Shown one piece after another: positions 45,074-54,631 of a DNA stretch of 64,000 bases (the first letter of the stretch is position 1; every line of letters starts with the position of its first letter). Source of the DNA: Serratia marcescens (lineage in GTDB: Bacteria > Pseudomonadota > Gammaproteobacteria > Enterobacterales > Enterobacteriaceae); contig NZ_JARVZZ010000001.1 in NCBI RefSeq assembly GCF_029846115.1, positions 1,736,001 through 1,800,000 of the forward strand, in the 5' to 3' direction. Position numbers and translations under genes: made by a program. The notes beneath the pieces are model-generated. The model ran no database searches. It saw only the letters and a list, made by a program, of their open reading frames with translations, and had not been told where the DNA came from.

Positions 45074-45110
45074 AAAAAAAGCGTGTGGCGTTTTTCGCCA
45101 TGCGCTTTTT
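45074..45110 (+). terminator. Terminator after cysC
   Basis: AAAAAGCG, then TGGCG at 45086-45090, pair with CGCCA at 45096-45100 and CGCTTTTT at 45103-45110, with a small internal loop. It ends the cysGDNC unit. Confidence 0.8.
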
Positions 45111-45153
45111 ACTCTAAGCCGCCGCAGAGCGAGCCGAATAACCAGGGATCACT

Positions 45154-45480
45154 ATGCAAAATGTCACGCCTATCTTGATCGACTCCAAGCAGTCAAAACA
45201 GGAGAGAGAGGAGCCTTCTTATTCTTTCCTGGGCGGCGTCAGCGGCTTTGTTTTCTACTGGCTGGCGTTCGCGTTGCCGTTCCTGGTTTACGGTTCCAAC
45301 ACGCTGTTTTTCCTGCTCTATACCTGGCCGTTCTTCCTGGCGCTGATGCCGCTGTCAGTGCTGATCGGCATCACCCTCAGCACGCTGTTGCGCGGCCGTC
45401 TGATCCTGACGCTGCTGCTGACCGGCGCCATCGTGCTGTGCCTGTTCTGGCTGGTGTTCAGCTTCTTGACCGGGTGGTGA
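45154..45480 (+). CDS. ygbE: DUF3561 family inner-membrane protein (YgbE-like)
   Basis: A 108-aa membrane protein of unknown function. After a charged N terminus it has three hydrophobic segments, at about residues 25-45, 50-70 and 80-105, and the conserved LPFLVYGSNTLFFLLYTWPFFLALMP, seen as LVYGSNTLFF and YTWPFFLALMP. Similarity to E. coli YgbE and its position after cysC support the call. In E. coli ftsB follows directly; here an ABC transporter intervenes. Confidence 0.88.
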   Translation: MQNVTPILIDSKQSKQEREEPSYSFLGGVSGFVFYWLAFALPFLVYGSNTLFFLLYTWPFFLALMPLSVLIGITLSTLLRGRLILTLLLTGAIVLCLFWLVFSFLTGW

Positions 45481-45532
45481 GAGAGCGGGCGCCGATGCCG
45501 GCGCCCGAAGGATTGCAAAGCGGTGCCGAAGG

Positions 45533-46255
45533 TTACAAAACTTTGCTCAGAAACGCCTGTGTGCGCGGATTGGCCGGATGGCTGAAGATCTGCTGCGGCG
45601 CACCTTCCTCCTGAATGATCCCCTGATCGATAAACAGCACCCGATCGGCCACCTCGCGGGCAAAGCCCATCTCATGCGTGACTACCACCATGGTCATGCC
45701 CTCGTGGGCCAGCGATTTCATCACCGCCAACACTTCGCCCACCAGCTCCGGATCGAGCGCGGAGGTCGGTTCGTCGAACAGCATGATCTTCGGCTCCATC
45801 GCCAGCGCGCGGGCGATGGCCACCCGCTGCTGCTGGCCGCCGGACAGGCTGTTGGGGTAGGCGTCTATCTTGTCGAGCAGCCCGACCTTGTGCAGCAGCT
45901 GCTCGGCTTGTGCGATGGCTTCGGCGCGCGGCTGCTTCTTCACGCTCACCGGCGCCATGATGATGTTTTCCAACACCGTCATGTGCGGGAACAGGTTGAA
46001 GCGCTGGAACACCATCCCCACGCTTTCACGCATCTTGTTCAGGTCGGTTTTCTGATCGTGGACGGCGAAGCCGTTGACCTCGATCTCGCCGCCGGAGAGC
46101 GTCTCCAGCGCGTTGATGCAGCGCAGGAAGGTGCTTTTTCCCGAGCCGGAAGGGCCGATGACGCATACCACTTCGTTGGCGGCGATCCGGCAGGAAATGC
46201 CGCGCAGCACGTGGCTCTCGCCGAACTGTTTTTGCAGGTTATGTACGCGAATCAC
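45533..46255 (-). CDS. Polar amino-acid ABC transporter, ATP-binding protein (GlnQ/HisP-like)
   Basis: A 240-aa ABC ATPase of the polar amino-acid uptake (PAAT) class: Walker [14 protein letters not shown] at ~34, Q-loop [10 protein letters not shown], signature [16 protein letters not shown], Walker [14 protein letters not shown] and switch VVTHEMGFA. Its start overlaps the permease stop by 17 bases, so the three transporter genes form one operon in the order binding protein, permease, ATPase. Substrate is not determined by this subunit. Confidence 0.93.
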   Translation of the reverse strand: MIRVHNLQKQFGESHVLRGISCRIAANEVVCVIGPSGSGKSTFLRCINALETLSGGEIEVNGFAVHDQKTDLNKMRESVGMVFQRFNLFPHMTVLENIIMAPVSVKKQPRAEAIAQAEQLLHKVGLLDKIDAYPNSLSGGQQQRVAIARALAMEPKIMLFDEPTSALDPELVGEVLAVMKSLAHEGMTMVVVTHEMGFAREVADRVLFIDQGIIQEEGAPQQIFSHPANPRTQAFLSKVL

Positions 46256-47003
46256 TTTTACCGAACCTCTTTTCCATGTGTTGCACCAACAGTGAGAGCA
46301 GGAAGGTGATGACCCAATAGACCAGCGAAATGGTCAGATAGGGCTCCCAGTAGGTGGCGTAGGCGCCGGAGACGGTACGGGCGGCATAGGCCAGATCCGC
46401 CAGGCCGATGGCGGAGGCCAGCGACGAATCCTTGACGATGGCGATAGCATTGTTGCCCAGCGGCGGCAGCATGCGGCGGAAGGCCTGCGGCAGGATCACC
46501 TGGCGCATGGTCTTGCCGTAGCTCATGCCCAGCGAGCGCGAGGCCTCCATCTGGCCGCGGTCAATCGACTGGATCCCGGCGCGGAAGATCTCCGACACAT
46601 AGGCGCCGGCGTTGAGCGTGATCGCCACCACGCAGGAAAGAAAGGCACCGTAATCGGCGCGCAGCGCACGGGCGAAATCGACGCTCATCAGGCCGCTGGT
46701 GACCAGCAGGCCGTCGCGCGGGTTGATGAACAGCGGCACCAATGCAAAGTGTACCACCATGATCTGCACGAACAGCGGCGTGCCGCGAAAGGCGCTGATG
46801 TAAATGCGCACCGGCCACTGAACGCCGTAATGCAGGATGGGTTTCCAGATGCCGTGCGGCGCCTGCGCCAAACGCCCCAGCCCGAGGATCAAGCCCCAGG
46901 TGGTGCCCAGCAGTACGCAGATAATGGTGCATTTGATGGTCATCCAGGCGCCTTCCATAAACAGCGGCGCGTATTCCTGGATGATCTCCCAGCGGAAGTT
47001 CAA
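46239..47003 (-). CDS. Polar amino-acid ABC transporter, permease
   Basis: A 254-aa HisM/GlnP-type permease with about five helices. The family EAA loop is [32 protein letters not shown], visible as [29 protein letters not shown] is the other hallmark. One permease gene implies a homodimeric channel. It lies 69 bases downstream of the binding-protein gene. Confidence 0.93.
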   Translation of the reverse strand: MNFRWEIIQEYAPLFMEGAWMTIKCTIICVLLGTTWGLILGLGRLAQAPHGIWKPILHYGVQWPVRIYISAFRGTPLFVQIMVVHFALVPLFINPRDGLLVTSGLMSVDFARALRADYGAFLSCVVAITLNAGAYVSEIFRAGIQSIDRGQMEASRSLGMSYGKTMRQVILPQAFRRMLPPLGNNAIAIVKDSSLASAIGLADLAYAARTVSGAYATYWEPYLTISLVYWVITFLLSLLVQHMEKRFGKSDSRT

Positions 47004-47072
47004 AGGGTATTCCTTCTTGGTGTGCTGAAACGGGGGCGCGCCGACGGCCTGGCGGGCGCCGGCGACAGAGTG

Positions 47073-47843
47073 TTATTCCGCCGGCAGCGTCGGCACGTTG
47101 CTGTCGAACCAGGTTTGGTAGATCTTGGCGTAGGTGCCGTCGGCGACGATCTTCTTCAGGCCGGCGTTGATCTTGTTACGCAGTTCGTCGTTGCCTTTGG
47201 CGACCGCGATGCCGAAATACTGGCGCTCAAACTTGGCGTCGGGCACCAGTTTGAAGGCTTTCTCCGGATGGGTCTTGATATAGAACTTGGCCACGCCAAC
47301 GTCGCCGACCGCCGCGCCGATGCCGTCTTCATACAGCTCCTGCAGCATCAGCGGGGTATTATCGAAGCGCTTGATGGCGGTGCTGTTTTTGCCCAGCACG
47401 TCGGACACCACGATATCGCCGGTGCTGGAGTTCACCACGCCGACCTTCAGCGTTTTCAGCGCGGCGATGGAGTCTACCGTCGAGTCTTTCGGCACCACGA
47501 TGGCCTGCTCGGCCGGGAAGTATGGCGCCGAGAAATCAACCATTTGTTTGCGTTTGTCGGTGATGGTGATGCCGGAAATGATGATGTCGCGATCGCCGGA
47601 ATTCAAGGTGGCGAAGATCCCCTCCCACGGCGTATTGATCAGTTTGATTTGGAAACCTTCGGCCTTGGCTACCGCTTTGATGATGTCGATGTCGAAACCT
47701 TCCAGCTGCTTTTGGCTGTTTTCAAATTCGAACGGCCGATAGGTGCCGCCGGAGCCGACGACGTAGGTAGTTTCAGCCGCCAACGCGGCGGTGGAGAAGG
47801 TGGCGGCCAGGCAGGCGCCGATCAGAACTAAACGTTTTAACAT
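47073..47843 (-). CDS. Polar amino-acid ABC transporter, periplasmic binding protein
   Basis: A 256-aa cluster F binding protein (GlnH/HisJ type). It has a signal peptide ending TAALAAET, then YVVGSGGTYRPFEFEN and GFDIDIIKAVAKAEG, with ISGITITDKRKQMVDFS. The two-lobe PAAT fold is clear, but the ligand is not. An upstream double site resembling ArgR boxes would fit arginine or another basic amino acid, though glutamine or glutamate cannot be excluded. Confidence 0.92.
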   Translation of the reverse strand: MLKRLVLIGACLAATFSTAALAAETTYVVGSGGTYRPFEFENSQKQLEGFDIDIIKAVAKAEGFQIKLINTPWEGIFATLNSGDRDIIISGITITDKRKQMVDFSAPYFPAEQAIVVPKDSTVDSIAALKTLKVGVVNSSTGDIVVSDVLGKNSTAIKRFDNTPLMLQELYEDGIGAAVGDVGVAKFYIKTHPEKAFKLVPDAKFERQYFGIAVAKGNDELRNKINAGLKKIVADGTYAKIYQTWFDSNVPTLPAE

Positions 47844-48246
47844 CGCGATCCCCGATAATGAAAGGTTATATATTGGAATTATTTATGCACTATGAGTGCA
47901 TAAAAATAAGCTTCAATGAATGAAAGTACAACCCCTGTATAAGGATTATTCTTTCTATGGTGTTAAATATTCACTTTTTTCGTTGCTGTGGCGTAAGCGA
48001 TGGGTCAGGAGGCGGCTGTGCAGTGGTTCTTGCTGCATAATGGGTGAAGGGCAGGGTATGCTTCATTGCAAAACGCGTCGCGCGCATCGGGCAAAAGGGG
48101 CTTTTTTTGCCGCTTTCGCCGTGGAATTAGTCGATAAACTCGGGAATCCTTCATCCGTATTCTGAATTTGGCGTTGAAATGCCGCTCTCAGTGTGGAGTC
48201 CAACGAGAAGTTGTGGGATGATTGGTCGGTTTTTCAGGGGGCGGAG
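47844..48246. other. ABC transporter-ftsB divergent region
   Basis: A 403-base gap. The first 70 bases hold the candidate ArgR operator. The middle part shows no supported ORF; short frames at 47920-48165 and 48179-48385 have no recognisable product. An ftsB extension from 48193 is possible, but the conserved start is at 48247. Confidence 0.55.
47874..47912. promoter_or_regulatory. Candidate double ArgR box upstream of the ABC operon
   Basis: Two 18-bp elements, 47874-47891 and 47895-47912, are separated by 3 bp, the spacing typical of ARG box pairs. Each has the AT-rich core with TGCAT/ATGCA flanks. The facing halves form a perfect inverted repeat, TTATGCACT-ATG-AGTGCATAA (47883-47903). The outer halves are weaker. 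It lies 31-69 bases upstream of the binding-protein ATG. Confidence 0.45.
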
Positions 48247-48567
48247 ATGGGAAAACTTACGCTGCTATTGCTGGCATTGCTCGGTTGGTTACAGTATTCA
48301 CTGTGGCTGGGCAAAAATGGTATTCACGATTACGTGCGAGTCAATGAAGACGTTGCGGTCCAGCAGGGCAGCAACGCCAAGTTGAAAGCGCGTAACGATC
48401 AGCTGTTTGCCGAAATCGATGATTTGAACGGCGGTCAGGAAGCGATCGAAGAGCGAGCGCGTAATGAGCTGGGCATGATCAAGCCCGGTGAGACTTTCTA
48501 TCGTCTGGTTCCTGACCAATCCAGACGCAACGCGGCGTCTTCCTCGCAAAATAACGCACAAAAATAA
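48247..48567 (+). CDS. ftsB: Cell division protein FtsB
   Basis: Small bitopic divisome protein that forms the FtsQBL complex. The 106-aa product starts [20 protein letters not shown], a single membrane segment, followed by a coiled coil (about 30-70, [18 protein letters not shown]) and [18 protein letters not shown], all typical. The ATG at 48247 with GGCGGAG upstream is preferred to 48193. Confidence 0.95.
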   Translation: MGKLTLLLLALLGWLQYSLWLGKNGIHDYVRVNEDVAVQQGSNAKLKARNDQLFAEIDDLNGGQEAIEERARNELGMIKPGETFYRLVPDQSRRNAASSSQNNAQK

Positions 48568-48570
48568 CGC

Positions 48571-49278
48571 ATGAATCACTCCGCAGGCACCTTTCCCTCG
48601 GTGATTGCCGTCCTGCCCGCTGCCGGTATCGGCAGCCGCATGCAGGCGGAATGCCCGAAGCAATATTTAACCATCGGCCGGCACAGCATCGTCGAGCACG
48701 CCATCCACGCCCTGTTGCGTCATCCGCGCATTGAGCGGGTGATCGTGGCGATCGGCCCCGAAGATCGCCAGTTCGAACAGTTGCCGATCGCCCAGGATCC
48801 GCGGGTGATCGTCACTGAGGGCGGCAAACAGCGCGCCGATTCGGTGATGGCCGGGCTGAAGCTGGCGGGCGATGCGGACTGGGTACTGGTGCACGACGCC
48901 GCGCGCCCCTGCCTGCACGCCGACGATCTCGAGCGCCTGCTGGCGATCACCGCACACAGCAAGGTCGGCGGCATTCTCGCCGCACCGGTGCGCGACACCA
49001 TGAAACGCGCCGAACCCGGCCGCGAAACCATCGCCCACACCGTCGAACGGCAGGATCTGTGGCATGCGCTGACGCCGCAGCTGTTTCCGCTGCCGCTGCT
49101 CAAGCAGTGCCTGCAGCGCGCGCTGGATGAAGGCGCGAACGTCACCGACGAAGCCTCGGCGCTGGAGCATTGCGGCTATCATCCGCTGCTGGTCGCCGGC
49201 CGGGCGGACAACATTAAAGTAACGCGGCCGGAGGATTTGGCGCTGGCGGCGTTCTATTTGACTCAGTTGGACAATTAA
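48571..49278 (+). CDS. ispD: 2-C-methyl-D-erythritol 4-phosphate cytidylyltransferase IspD
   Basis: MEP-pathway enzyme forming CDP-ME from MEP and CTP. The 235-aa protein has the CTP-binding [19 protein letters not shown], seen as [10 protein letters not shown] with PKQYL, and the signature [22 protein letters not shown] is also present. It lies 3 bases after ftsB and 10 before ispF; ispD and ispF act two steps apart in the same pathway. Confidence 0.97.
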   Translation: MNHSAGTFPSVIAVLPAAGIGSRMQAECPKQYLTIGRHSIVEHAIHALLRHPRIERVIVAIGPEDRQFEQLPIAQDPRVIVTEGGKQRADSVMAGLKLAGDADWVLVHDAARPCLHADDLERLLAITAHSKVGGILAAPVRDTMKRAEPGRETIAHTVERQDLWHALTPQLFPLPLLKQCLQRALDEGANVTDEASALEHCGYHPLLVAGRADNIKVTRPEDLALAAFYLTQLDN

Positions 49279-49288
49279 GGAGCGCATC

Positions 49289-49762
49289 ATGCGTATCGGT
49301 CACGGTTTTGACGTACATAAATTCGGCGGCGAAGGCCCGTTAGTGATCGGCGGTGTTCGCATCCCTTACGACAAAGGTTTGTTGGCCCACTCCGACGGTG
49401 ACGTTGCGCTGCACGCCGCGACTGACGCCTTGCTGGGCGCGGCGGCGCTGGGTGATATCGGCAAGCTGTTCCCCGATACCGATCCGGCCTTCAAGGGCGC
49501 CGACAGCCGCGAGCTGCTGCGCGAAGCCTGGAAACGCATCCGCGCCAAAGGGTATCGCCTCGGCAACCTCGATATCACCATCATCGCCCAGGCGCCGAAA
49601 ATGGCGCCGCACATCCCGCAGATGCGCGTCTTCCTGGCGGAAGATCTGCAGTGCCATATGGATGACGTCAACGTGAAGGCTACCACCACCGAGCAGCTCG
49701 GTTTCACCGGGCGCGGCGAGGGCATCGCCTGCGAAGCGGTCGCCTTGCTGATCAAGGAATAA
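49289..49762 (+). CDS. ispF: 2-C-methyl-D-erythritol 2,4-cyclodiphosphate synthase IspF
   Basis: Cyclises CDP-ME 2-phosphate to MEcPP with release of CMP. The 157-aa protein has the zinc ligands in [12 protein letters not shown] (Asp/His pair) and a further histidine in [21 protein letters not shown], plus [21 protein letters not shown] at the C terminus. Trimeric enzyme of normal length. Confidence 0.97.
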   Translation: MRIGHGFDVHKFGGEGPLVIGGVRIPYDKGLLAHSDGDVALHAATDALLGAAALGDIGKLFPDTDPAFKGADSRELLREAWKRIRAKGYRLGNLDITIIAQAPKMAPHIPQMRVFLAEDLQCHMDDVNVKATTTEQLGFTGRGEGIACEAVALLIKE

Positions 49763-49766
49763 TTGC

Positions 49767-50813
49767 ATGGATATGGCGAATCTGACCTGGCTGCATGGCC
49801 GGCCGCAGAGCACCGGGGTGTTGAAAGCCAATCCGGAAGATTTCGTGGTGGTGGAAGACCTGGGCTTTGCGCCGGACGGCGAAGGCGAGCACGTGCTGGT
49901 GAACATCCGTAAAAACGGCTGCAATACCCAGTTCGTGGCCGACTATTTGGCGCGTTTCGCCGGTATTCATGCCCGTTCCGTCAGCTATGCTGGCTTGAAG
50001 GATCGCCACGCGGTGACCGAACAGTGGTTCTGCCTGCACATGCCGGGCAAGGACACGCCGGATTTCTCCCAGTTTGCGCTGGAAGGCTGCGAGGTGCTCT
50101 CGTCAGCCCGCCACCTGCGTAAAATGCGCATCGGCAACCTGAAAGGCAACCACTTTACGCTGGTGCTGCGCCAGATTTCCGACCGGCAGGACGTGGAACG
50201 CCGTCTGCAGGCCATCGCCGCGCAGGGCGTGCCAAACTATTTCGGCAGCCAACGCTTCGGCCGCGGCGGCAACAACCTGGTGATGGCGCGCCGCTGGGCG
50301 AACGACGAAATCCGCGTCAAAGAGCGCAGCAAACGCAGTTTCTACCTGTCCGCCAGCCGCAGCGCGCTGTTCAATCTGATAGCAGGTCGGCGCCTGGCCG
50401 AAGGCCTGCAGCGCACCGTGCTGGAGGGGGACGCCCTGCAGCTGAGCGGCCGCGGCAGTTGGTTCGTCGCCAAGGCCGATGAGCTGGAGACGCTGCAACA
50501 GCGGCTGGATGCCGGTGAGCTGGTTGTCACCGCGACGTTGCCGGGCGACGGCGGGCCGGGTACTGCCGGCGATGCGTTGGCATTTGAACAACAATGCTTG
50601 GCGGAGCAGCCGGAATTGCTTACGCTTTTAAAGCGCGAGCGTGTCGAACCCGCTCGTCGGGCCCTGCTGTTGCAGCCGCAAAATATGCTGTGGAACTGGT
50701 GGGATGACGTTACCGTGGAACTGCGCTTCTGGCTGCCGGCAGGCAGCTTCGCCACCAGCGTGGTTCGCGAGATCATGCAGCAGGATGACAGTAATGCGGA
50801 TATTGCTGAGTAA
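49767..50813 (+). CDS. truD: tRNA pseudouridine(13) synthase TruD
   Basis: Forms pseudouridine 13 in tRNA-Glu. The 348-aa protein has [15 protein letters not shown], the catalytic aspartate in [15 protein letters not shown], and [17 protein letters not shown], with the TRUD insert domain following. It ends [25 protein letters not shown], near-identical to E. coli. The ATG at 49767 is used; 49773 is an in-frame alternative. Its 3' end overlaps surE by 20 bases. Confidence 0.95.
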   Translation: MDMANLTWLHGRPQSTGVLKANPEDFVVVEDLGFAPDGEGEHVLVNIRKNGCNTQFVADYLARFAGIHARSVSYAGLKDRHAVTEQWFCLHMPGKDTPDFSQFALEGCEVLSSARHLRKMRIGNLKGNHFTLVLRQISDRQDVERRLQAIAAQGVPNYFGSQRFGRGGNNLVMARRWANDEIRVKERSKRSFYLSASRSALFNLIAGRRLAEGLQRTVLEGDALQLSGRGSWFVAKADELETLQQRLDAGELVVTATLPGDGGPGTAGDALAFEQQCLAEQPELLTLLKRERVEPARRALLLQPQNMLWNWWDDVTVELRFWLPAGSFATSVVREIMQQDDSNADIAE

Positions 50814-51555
50814 CGATGACGGCGTTAGCGCCCCGGGCATTCAGGTGCTGGCGGCGGCGCTGCGGGAATTTGCCGAGGTGCAGGTCGTGGCGCCGGATCG
50901 TAATCGCAGCGGCTCTTCCAATGCCCTGACGCTGGAGTCGCCGCTGCGCACGCAGACGCTGGCCAACGGCGATATTGCGGTGCTGCAGGGGACGCCGACC
51001 GACTGTGTCTACCTTGGCGTCAACGCTTTGATGCGCCCGGCGCCGGATATTGTGGTCTCCGGCATCAACGCCGGGCCGAATTTGGGCGACGACGTCATCT
51101 ATTCCGGCACCGTCGCGGCGGCGATGGAGGGGCGGCATCTGGGGCTGCCCGCGTTGGCGGTGTCGTTGAACGGCCACCAGCACTATGCGACCGCCGCCGT
51201 CATTACCTGCCGTATCCTGCGCGCGTTGCAGCGCGAACCGTTGCGTACCGGAAAAATCCTGAATATCAACGTACCGGATCTGCCGCTGGCGGAGATCAAA
51301 GGCCTGCGCGTTACCCGCTGCGGCAGCCGCCATCCCGCCGACACGGTTTTCTGCCAGCAGGATCCGCGCGGACAAAATCTCTACTGGATCGGGCCGCCTG
51401 GTGATAAATTTGATGCCGGGCCGGATACCGACTTTGCGGCGGTGGAACAAGGCTATGTGGCGATCACGCCGCTGCAGGTGGATTTGACCGCCTACGCGGC
51501 GCAGGAAGTCGTGACAACATGGTTAACCAAGGCAGAGGTTAGCGGGGAATGGTGA
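50794..51555 (+). CDS. surE: 5'/3'-nucleotidase SurE
   Basis: Metal-dependent nucleotidase/exopolyphosphatase linked to stationary-phase survival. The 253-aa protein starts [16 protein letters not shown], whose Asp-Asp pair binds the metal. [36 protein letters not shown] and LNINVPD are present. The start at 50794 lies inside truD and matches the family exactly; the frame is open further upstream only by chance. It overlaps pcm by 7 bases. Confidence 0.97.
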   Translation: MRILLSNDDGVSAPGIQVLAAALREFAEVQVVAPDRNRSGSSNALTLESPLRTQTLANGDIAVLQGTPTDCVYLGVNALMRPAPDIVVSGINAGPNLGDDVIYSGTVAAAMEGRHLGLPALAVSLNGHQHYATAAVITCRILRALQREPLRTGKILNINVPDLPLAEIKGLRVTRCGSRHPADTVFCQQDPRGQNLYWIGPPGDKFDAGPDTDFAAVEQGYVAITPLQVDLTAYAAQEVVTTWLTKAEVSGEW

Positions 51556-52175
51556 ACAAGCGTATGCAAACATTGCTGACGCAGCTGCGTCAGCAGGGGA
51601 TCCGGGACGAAAAGCTGCTGCGGGCGATCGAAGCGGTGCCGCGCGAGCGTTTTGTCGACGAAGCGCTGGATCACAAAGCCTACGAAAACACCGCATTGCC
51701 GATCGGTTCCGGTCAGACCATTTCTCAGCCTTATATGGTGGCGCGGATGACCGAGCTGCTGAACCTGAAGCCCACCTCAAGGGTGCTGGAGATCGGCACC
51801 GGTTCCGGTTATCAAACCGCTATCCTGGCGCATCTGGTGCAACACGTTTGTTCCGTCGAGCGCATCAAGGGGCTGCAGTGGCAGGCCAAGCGCCGGCTGA
51901 AGCAGCTCGATCTCCACAATGTTTCTACCCGCCACGGCGACGGCTGGCAGGGCTGGGCGTCGCGCGGCCCGTTCGATGCGATCATCGTCACCGCCGCACC
52001 GCCGGAGATCCCGCAGGCGCTGGTGGAGCAGTTGGACGACGGCGGTATTTTGGTGTTGCCGGTGGGCGAGCAGGCCCAAACCCTCAAACGCATTCAGCGT
52101 CATGGCAACGATTTCGTTGTCGATGCGGTCGAAGCGGTGCGCTTTGTTCCGCTGGTGAAAGGCGAATTGGCCTAG
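51549..52175 (+). CDS. pcm: Protein-L-isoaspartate O-methyltransferase Pcm
   Basis: SAM-dependent repair enzyme that methylates isoaspartyl residues in damaged proteins. The 208-aa protein has [17 protein letters not shown], the SAM motif [16 protein letters not shown], and [16 protein letters not shown]. The surE-pcm-nlpD-rpoS order is conserved. Confidence 0.97.
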   Translation: MVNKRMQTLLTQLRQQGIRDEKLLRAIEAVPRERFVDEALDHKAYENTALPIGSGQTISQPYMVARMTELLNLKPTSRVLEIGTGSGYQTAILAHLVQHVCSVERIKGLQWQAKRRLKQLDLHNVSTRHGDGWQGWASRGPFDAIIVTAAPPEIPQALVEQLDDGGILVLPVGEQAQTLKRIQRHGNDFVVDAVEAVRFVPLVKGELA

Positions 52176-52482
52176 CGATTGTCTGAATTTTCGACCGTCG
52201 GCAAAATCTGTTGCACTTTCATCACGTCCGGATAAGGTTTTCTCGTTCCAATCAGGCTAATTTTCACTAGAATTGGCCTTTCTACGTAGTTGTCTTATGG
52301 TGCGGCGACGTCAATGTGGTTAGCATTGGCGCGCGTTTTGATGCTCCGGCGGGAGATGACCTGGCGTTCAGGGATCGGCCGGCGGCGCCTTTACATCGCA
52401 GAAACTGGGAAGTGGCAAAAGCTCGGCTACGATGTAAAGGGTATTTTGGATATATCACTGATATTGCTGTCATGGGGGAAGC
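52176..52482. other. pcm-nlpD intergenic region
   Basis: A 307-base region with a non-conserved frame at 52290-52631 that is not credible as a gene. It should hold the nlpD promoter. Its main feature is the 11-bp inverted repeat near nlpD, listed separately. Confidence 0.55.
52388..52440. repeat. 11-bp perfect inverted repeat upstream of nlpD
   Basis: CCTTTACATCG at 52388-52398 is the exact reverse complement of CGATGTAAAGG at 52430-52440, separated by 31 bases. It ends 42 bases before the nlpD ATG. As RNA it would make an 11-bp stem with a large loop; as DNA it could be a widely spaced operator. Confidence 0.75.
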
Positions 52483-53499
52483 ATGAGCACGGGAAGCCCA
52501 ATGATTACGTTACGCCGGGTTGCGGTGTGTACGATGGTAAGTTTGTGGTTGGCGGGTTGTACGAATACGGCCTCGACGTCGGCCCCTATCAGCAGCGTGG
52601 GCGGCGGCGGTGCCGTTCCATCCGGCAATAATAATGGCGGAGTGCAGCAGGCCAGCCCAGAGGGCCGCATTGTCTATAATCGCAGTTATACCGCCATTCC
52701 TAAAGGGAGTTACAGCGGCGGTGAAACTTATACGGTCAAGCGCGGCGACACGCTGTTTTACATCGCCTGGATCACCGGCAATGATTTCCGCGACCTGGCG
52801 CAGCGCAACAATATTCCCGAGCCATACAGCCTGAATGTTGGCCAAACCATTCAGCTTGGTAATGGTTCTGCTAACGGCGGCGGCGGCATGCTGGCGACGA
52901 CAGACGCGACCAAAGGCGGTGTTCCGAAGCCACCTTCCAGCTCCCAGATCCAGACGGCAACGGTTGATTCTCAATCAACTAACGCGTATTCTGAAAACTC
53001 GGGTAAACAGAATGTAGGTAAGATGTTACCTGCAGCAGGTGCCGCAGCGGTTGGGACCGCGACTGCGCCTGTTACCGCGCCGGAAGCCGCTCCACCAGTG
53101 AGCAGCACCGTCAGCAACAGCGCTCCGGTTAGTACCTGGAGATGGCCGACTGACGGTAAGGTTATTGATAACTTTTCCTCATCAGAAGGTGGGAATAAGG
53201 GTGTCGATATCGCCGGTTCCCGTGGGCAGCCTATCTTCGCTACCGCCGATGGTCGTGTAGTGTATGCAGGCAACGCTTTACGGGGTTACGGTAATCTAAT
53301 CATCATCAAACATAATGATGATTACCTGAGCGCCTACGCTCATAACGACACAATGCTGGTCCGGGAACAACAAGAAGTGAAGGCGGGTCAAAAAATAGCC
53401 ACCATGGGTAGCACCGGTACCAGTTCAGTACGTTTGCATTTTGAAATTCGTTACAAGGGGAAATCCGTAAACCCGCTGCGTTATCTTCCGCAGCGATAG
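52483..53499 (+). CDS. nlpD: Murein hydrolase activator lipoprotein NlpD
   Basis: Outer-membrane lipoprotein that activates the amidase AmiC during daughter-cell separation. The 338-aa precursor has a lipobox WLAGC with C26 as the lipidated residue, then a LysM domain at ~80-125 ([20 protein letters not shown]). After a low-complexity linker comes a LytM/M23 domain (~210-338) that lacks the zinc-binding HxxxD residues ([13 protein letters not shown]), as expected for an activator. The ATG at 52483 follows GGGGGAAGC. In E. coli the main rpoS promoter lies inside this gene. Confidence 0.96.
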   Translation: MSTGSPMITLRRVAVCTMVSLWLAGCTNTASTSAPISSVGGGGAVPSGNNNGGVQQASPEGRIVYNRSYTAIPKGSYSGGETYTVKRGDTLFYIAWITGNDFRDLAQRNNIPEPYSLNVGQTIQLGNGSANGGGGMLATTDATKGGVPKPPSSSQIQTATVDSQSTNAYSENSGKQNVGKMLPAAGAAAVGTATAPVTAPEAAPPVSSTVSNSAPVSTWRWPTDGKVIDNFSSSEGGNKGVDIAGSRGQPIFATADGRVVYAGNALRGYGNLIIIKHNDDYLSAYAHNDTMLVREQQEVKAGQKIATMGSTGTSSVRLHFEIRYKGKSVNPLRYLPQR

Positions 53500-53553
53500 A
53501 TTGGGCAGAATACGCTGAGATTCTGCTCGCGGTATCACGGGTAGGAGCAGCAT

Positions 53554-54552
53554 ATGAGCCAAAATACGCTGAAAGTTAACGAGTTACATGATGATGCGGA
53601 TTTCGACGAGAATGGAGCTGAGGCCGAGTCGTTTGATGAAAAAGCGCTGGTAGAAGAAGAGACCAGCGAGAACGATTTAGCGGAAGAAGAGCTGTTGTCT
53701 CAAGGCGTTACGCAACGCGTATTGGATGCGACGCAGCTCTATCTGGGTGAGATCGGTTATTCACCTCTGCTGACCGCAGAGGAAGAAGTCTATTTTGCGC
53801 GGCGTGCTCTGCGCGGTGACGTGCCGTCCCGCCGCCGCATGATTGAAAGCAACCTGCGGCTGGTGGTGAAAATCGCCCGCCGCTACAGCAACCGCGGTCT
53901 GGCGCTGCTGGATTTGATCGAAGAGGGTAACCTCGGTCTGATTCGCGCAGTGGAAAAATTCGACCCGGAACGCGGTTTCCGCTTCTCCACTTACGCAACC
54001 TGGTGGATCCGTCAGACGATTGAACGGGCGATCATGAACCAAACCCGTACCATTCGTTTGCCTATCCATATCGTCAAAGAACTGAATGTCTATCTGCGCA
54101 CCGCGCGCGAGCTTTCCCACAAGCTGGATCATGAACCGAGCGCTGAAGAAATTGCCGAGCAACTCGACAAGCCGGTGGATGACGTCAGCCGCATGCTGCG
54201 CCTGAATGAGCGCATCACCTCGGTGGATACGCCGCTGGGCGGGGATTCTGAGAAAGCGCTGCTGGACATTCTGGCCGACGAAAAGGACAACGGGCCTGAA
54301 GACACCACGCAAGACGACGATATGAAGCAAAGCATCGTCAAATGGCTGTTCGAACTGAACGCCAAACAGCGTGAAGTGTTGGCGCGTCGTTTCGGCCTAC
54401 TGGGCTATGAAGCGGCGACGCTGGAAGACGTAGGCCGGGAGATTGGCCTGACGCGCGAGCGCGTCCGTCAGATTCAGGTTGAAGGTCTGCGCCGTCTGCG
54501 TGAGATTCTGCAGATGCAGGGCCTGAGCATTGAGGCGCTGTTCCGCGAATAA
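53554..54552 (+). CDS. rpoS: RNA polymerase sigma factor RpoS
   Basis: General stress and stationary-phase sigma factor. The 332-aa protein has region 1.2 ([19 protein letters not shown]), region 2 ([29 protein letters not shown], and [16 protein letters not shown]), region 3, and region 4 with the helix-turn-helix [20 protein letters not shown]. It is followed by a strong terminator. Confidence 0.98.
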   Translation: MSQNTLKVNELHDDADFDENGAEAESFDEKALVEEETSENDLAEEELLSQGVTQRVLDATQLYLGEIGYSPLLTAEEEVYFARRALRGDVPSRRRMIESNLRLVVKIARRYSNRGLALLDLIEEGNLGLIRAVEKFDPERGFRFSTYATWWIRQTIERAIMNQTRTIRLPIHIVKELNVYLRTARELSHKLDHEPSAEEIAEQLDKPVDDVSRMLRLNERITSVDTPLGGDSEKALLDILADEKDNGPEDTTQDDDMKQSIVKWLFELNAKQREVLARRFGLLGYEAATLEDVGREIGLTRERVRQIQVEGLRRLREILQMQGLSIEALFRE

Positions 54553-54580
54553 CGCCGGTTGTTGAACCGCATCAAATAAA

Positions 54581-54610
54581 AACGGTGAGCATGATGCTCA
54601 CCGTTTTTTT
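54581..54610. terminator. Bidirectional terminator between rpoS and mutS
   Basis: Perfect 10-bp stem, AACGGTGAGC at 54581-54590 and GCTCACCGTT at 54596-54605, with T7 after and an A-rich run before. It serves both convergent genes. Confidence 0.92.
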
Positions 54611-54631
54611 ATGCCCGCGTTTGGCGCCAGG

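Noticed and set aside
48193..48246. N-terminal extension of ftsB
   Set aside because: The added 18 residues are unconserved, and the usual FtsB start MGKLTLLLL has its own ribosome-binding site.
52290..52631. A 113-aa frame between pcm and nlpD
   Set aside because: It overlaps the start of nlpD in another frame, has no recognisable domain, and crosses the inverted repeat.
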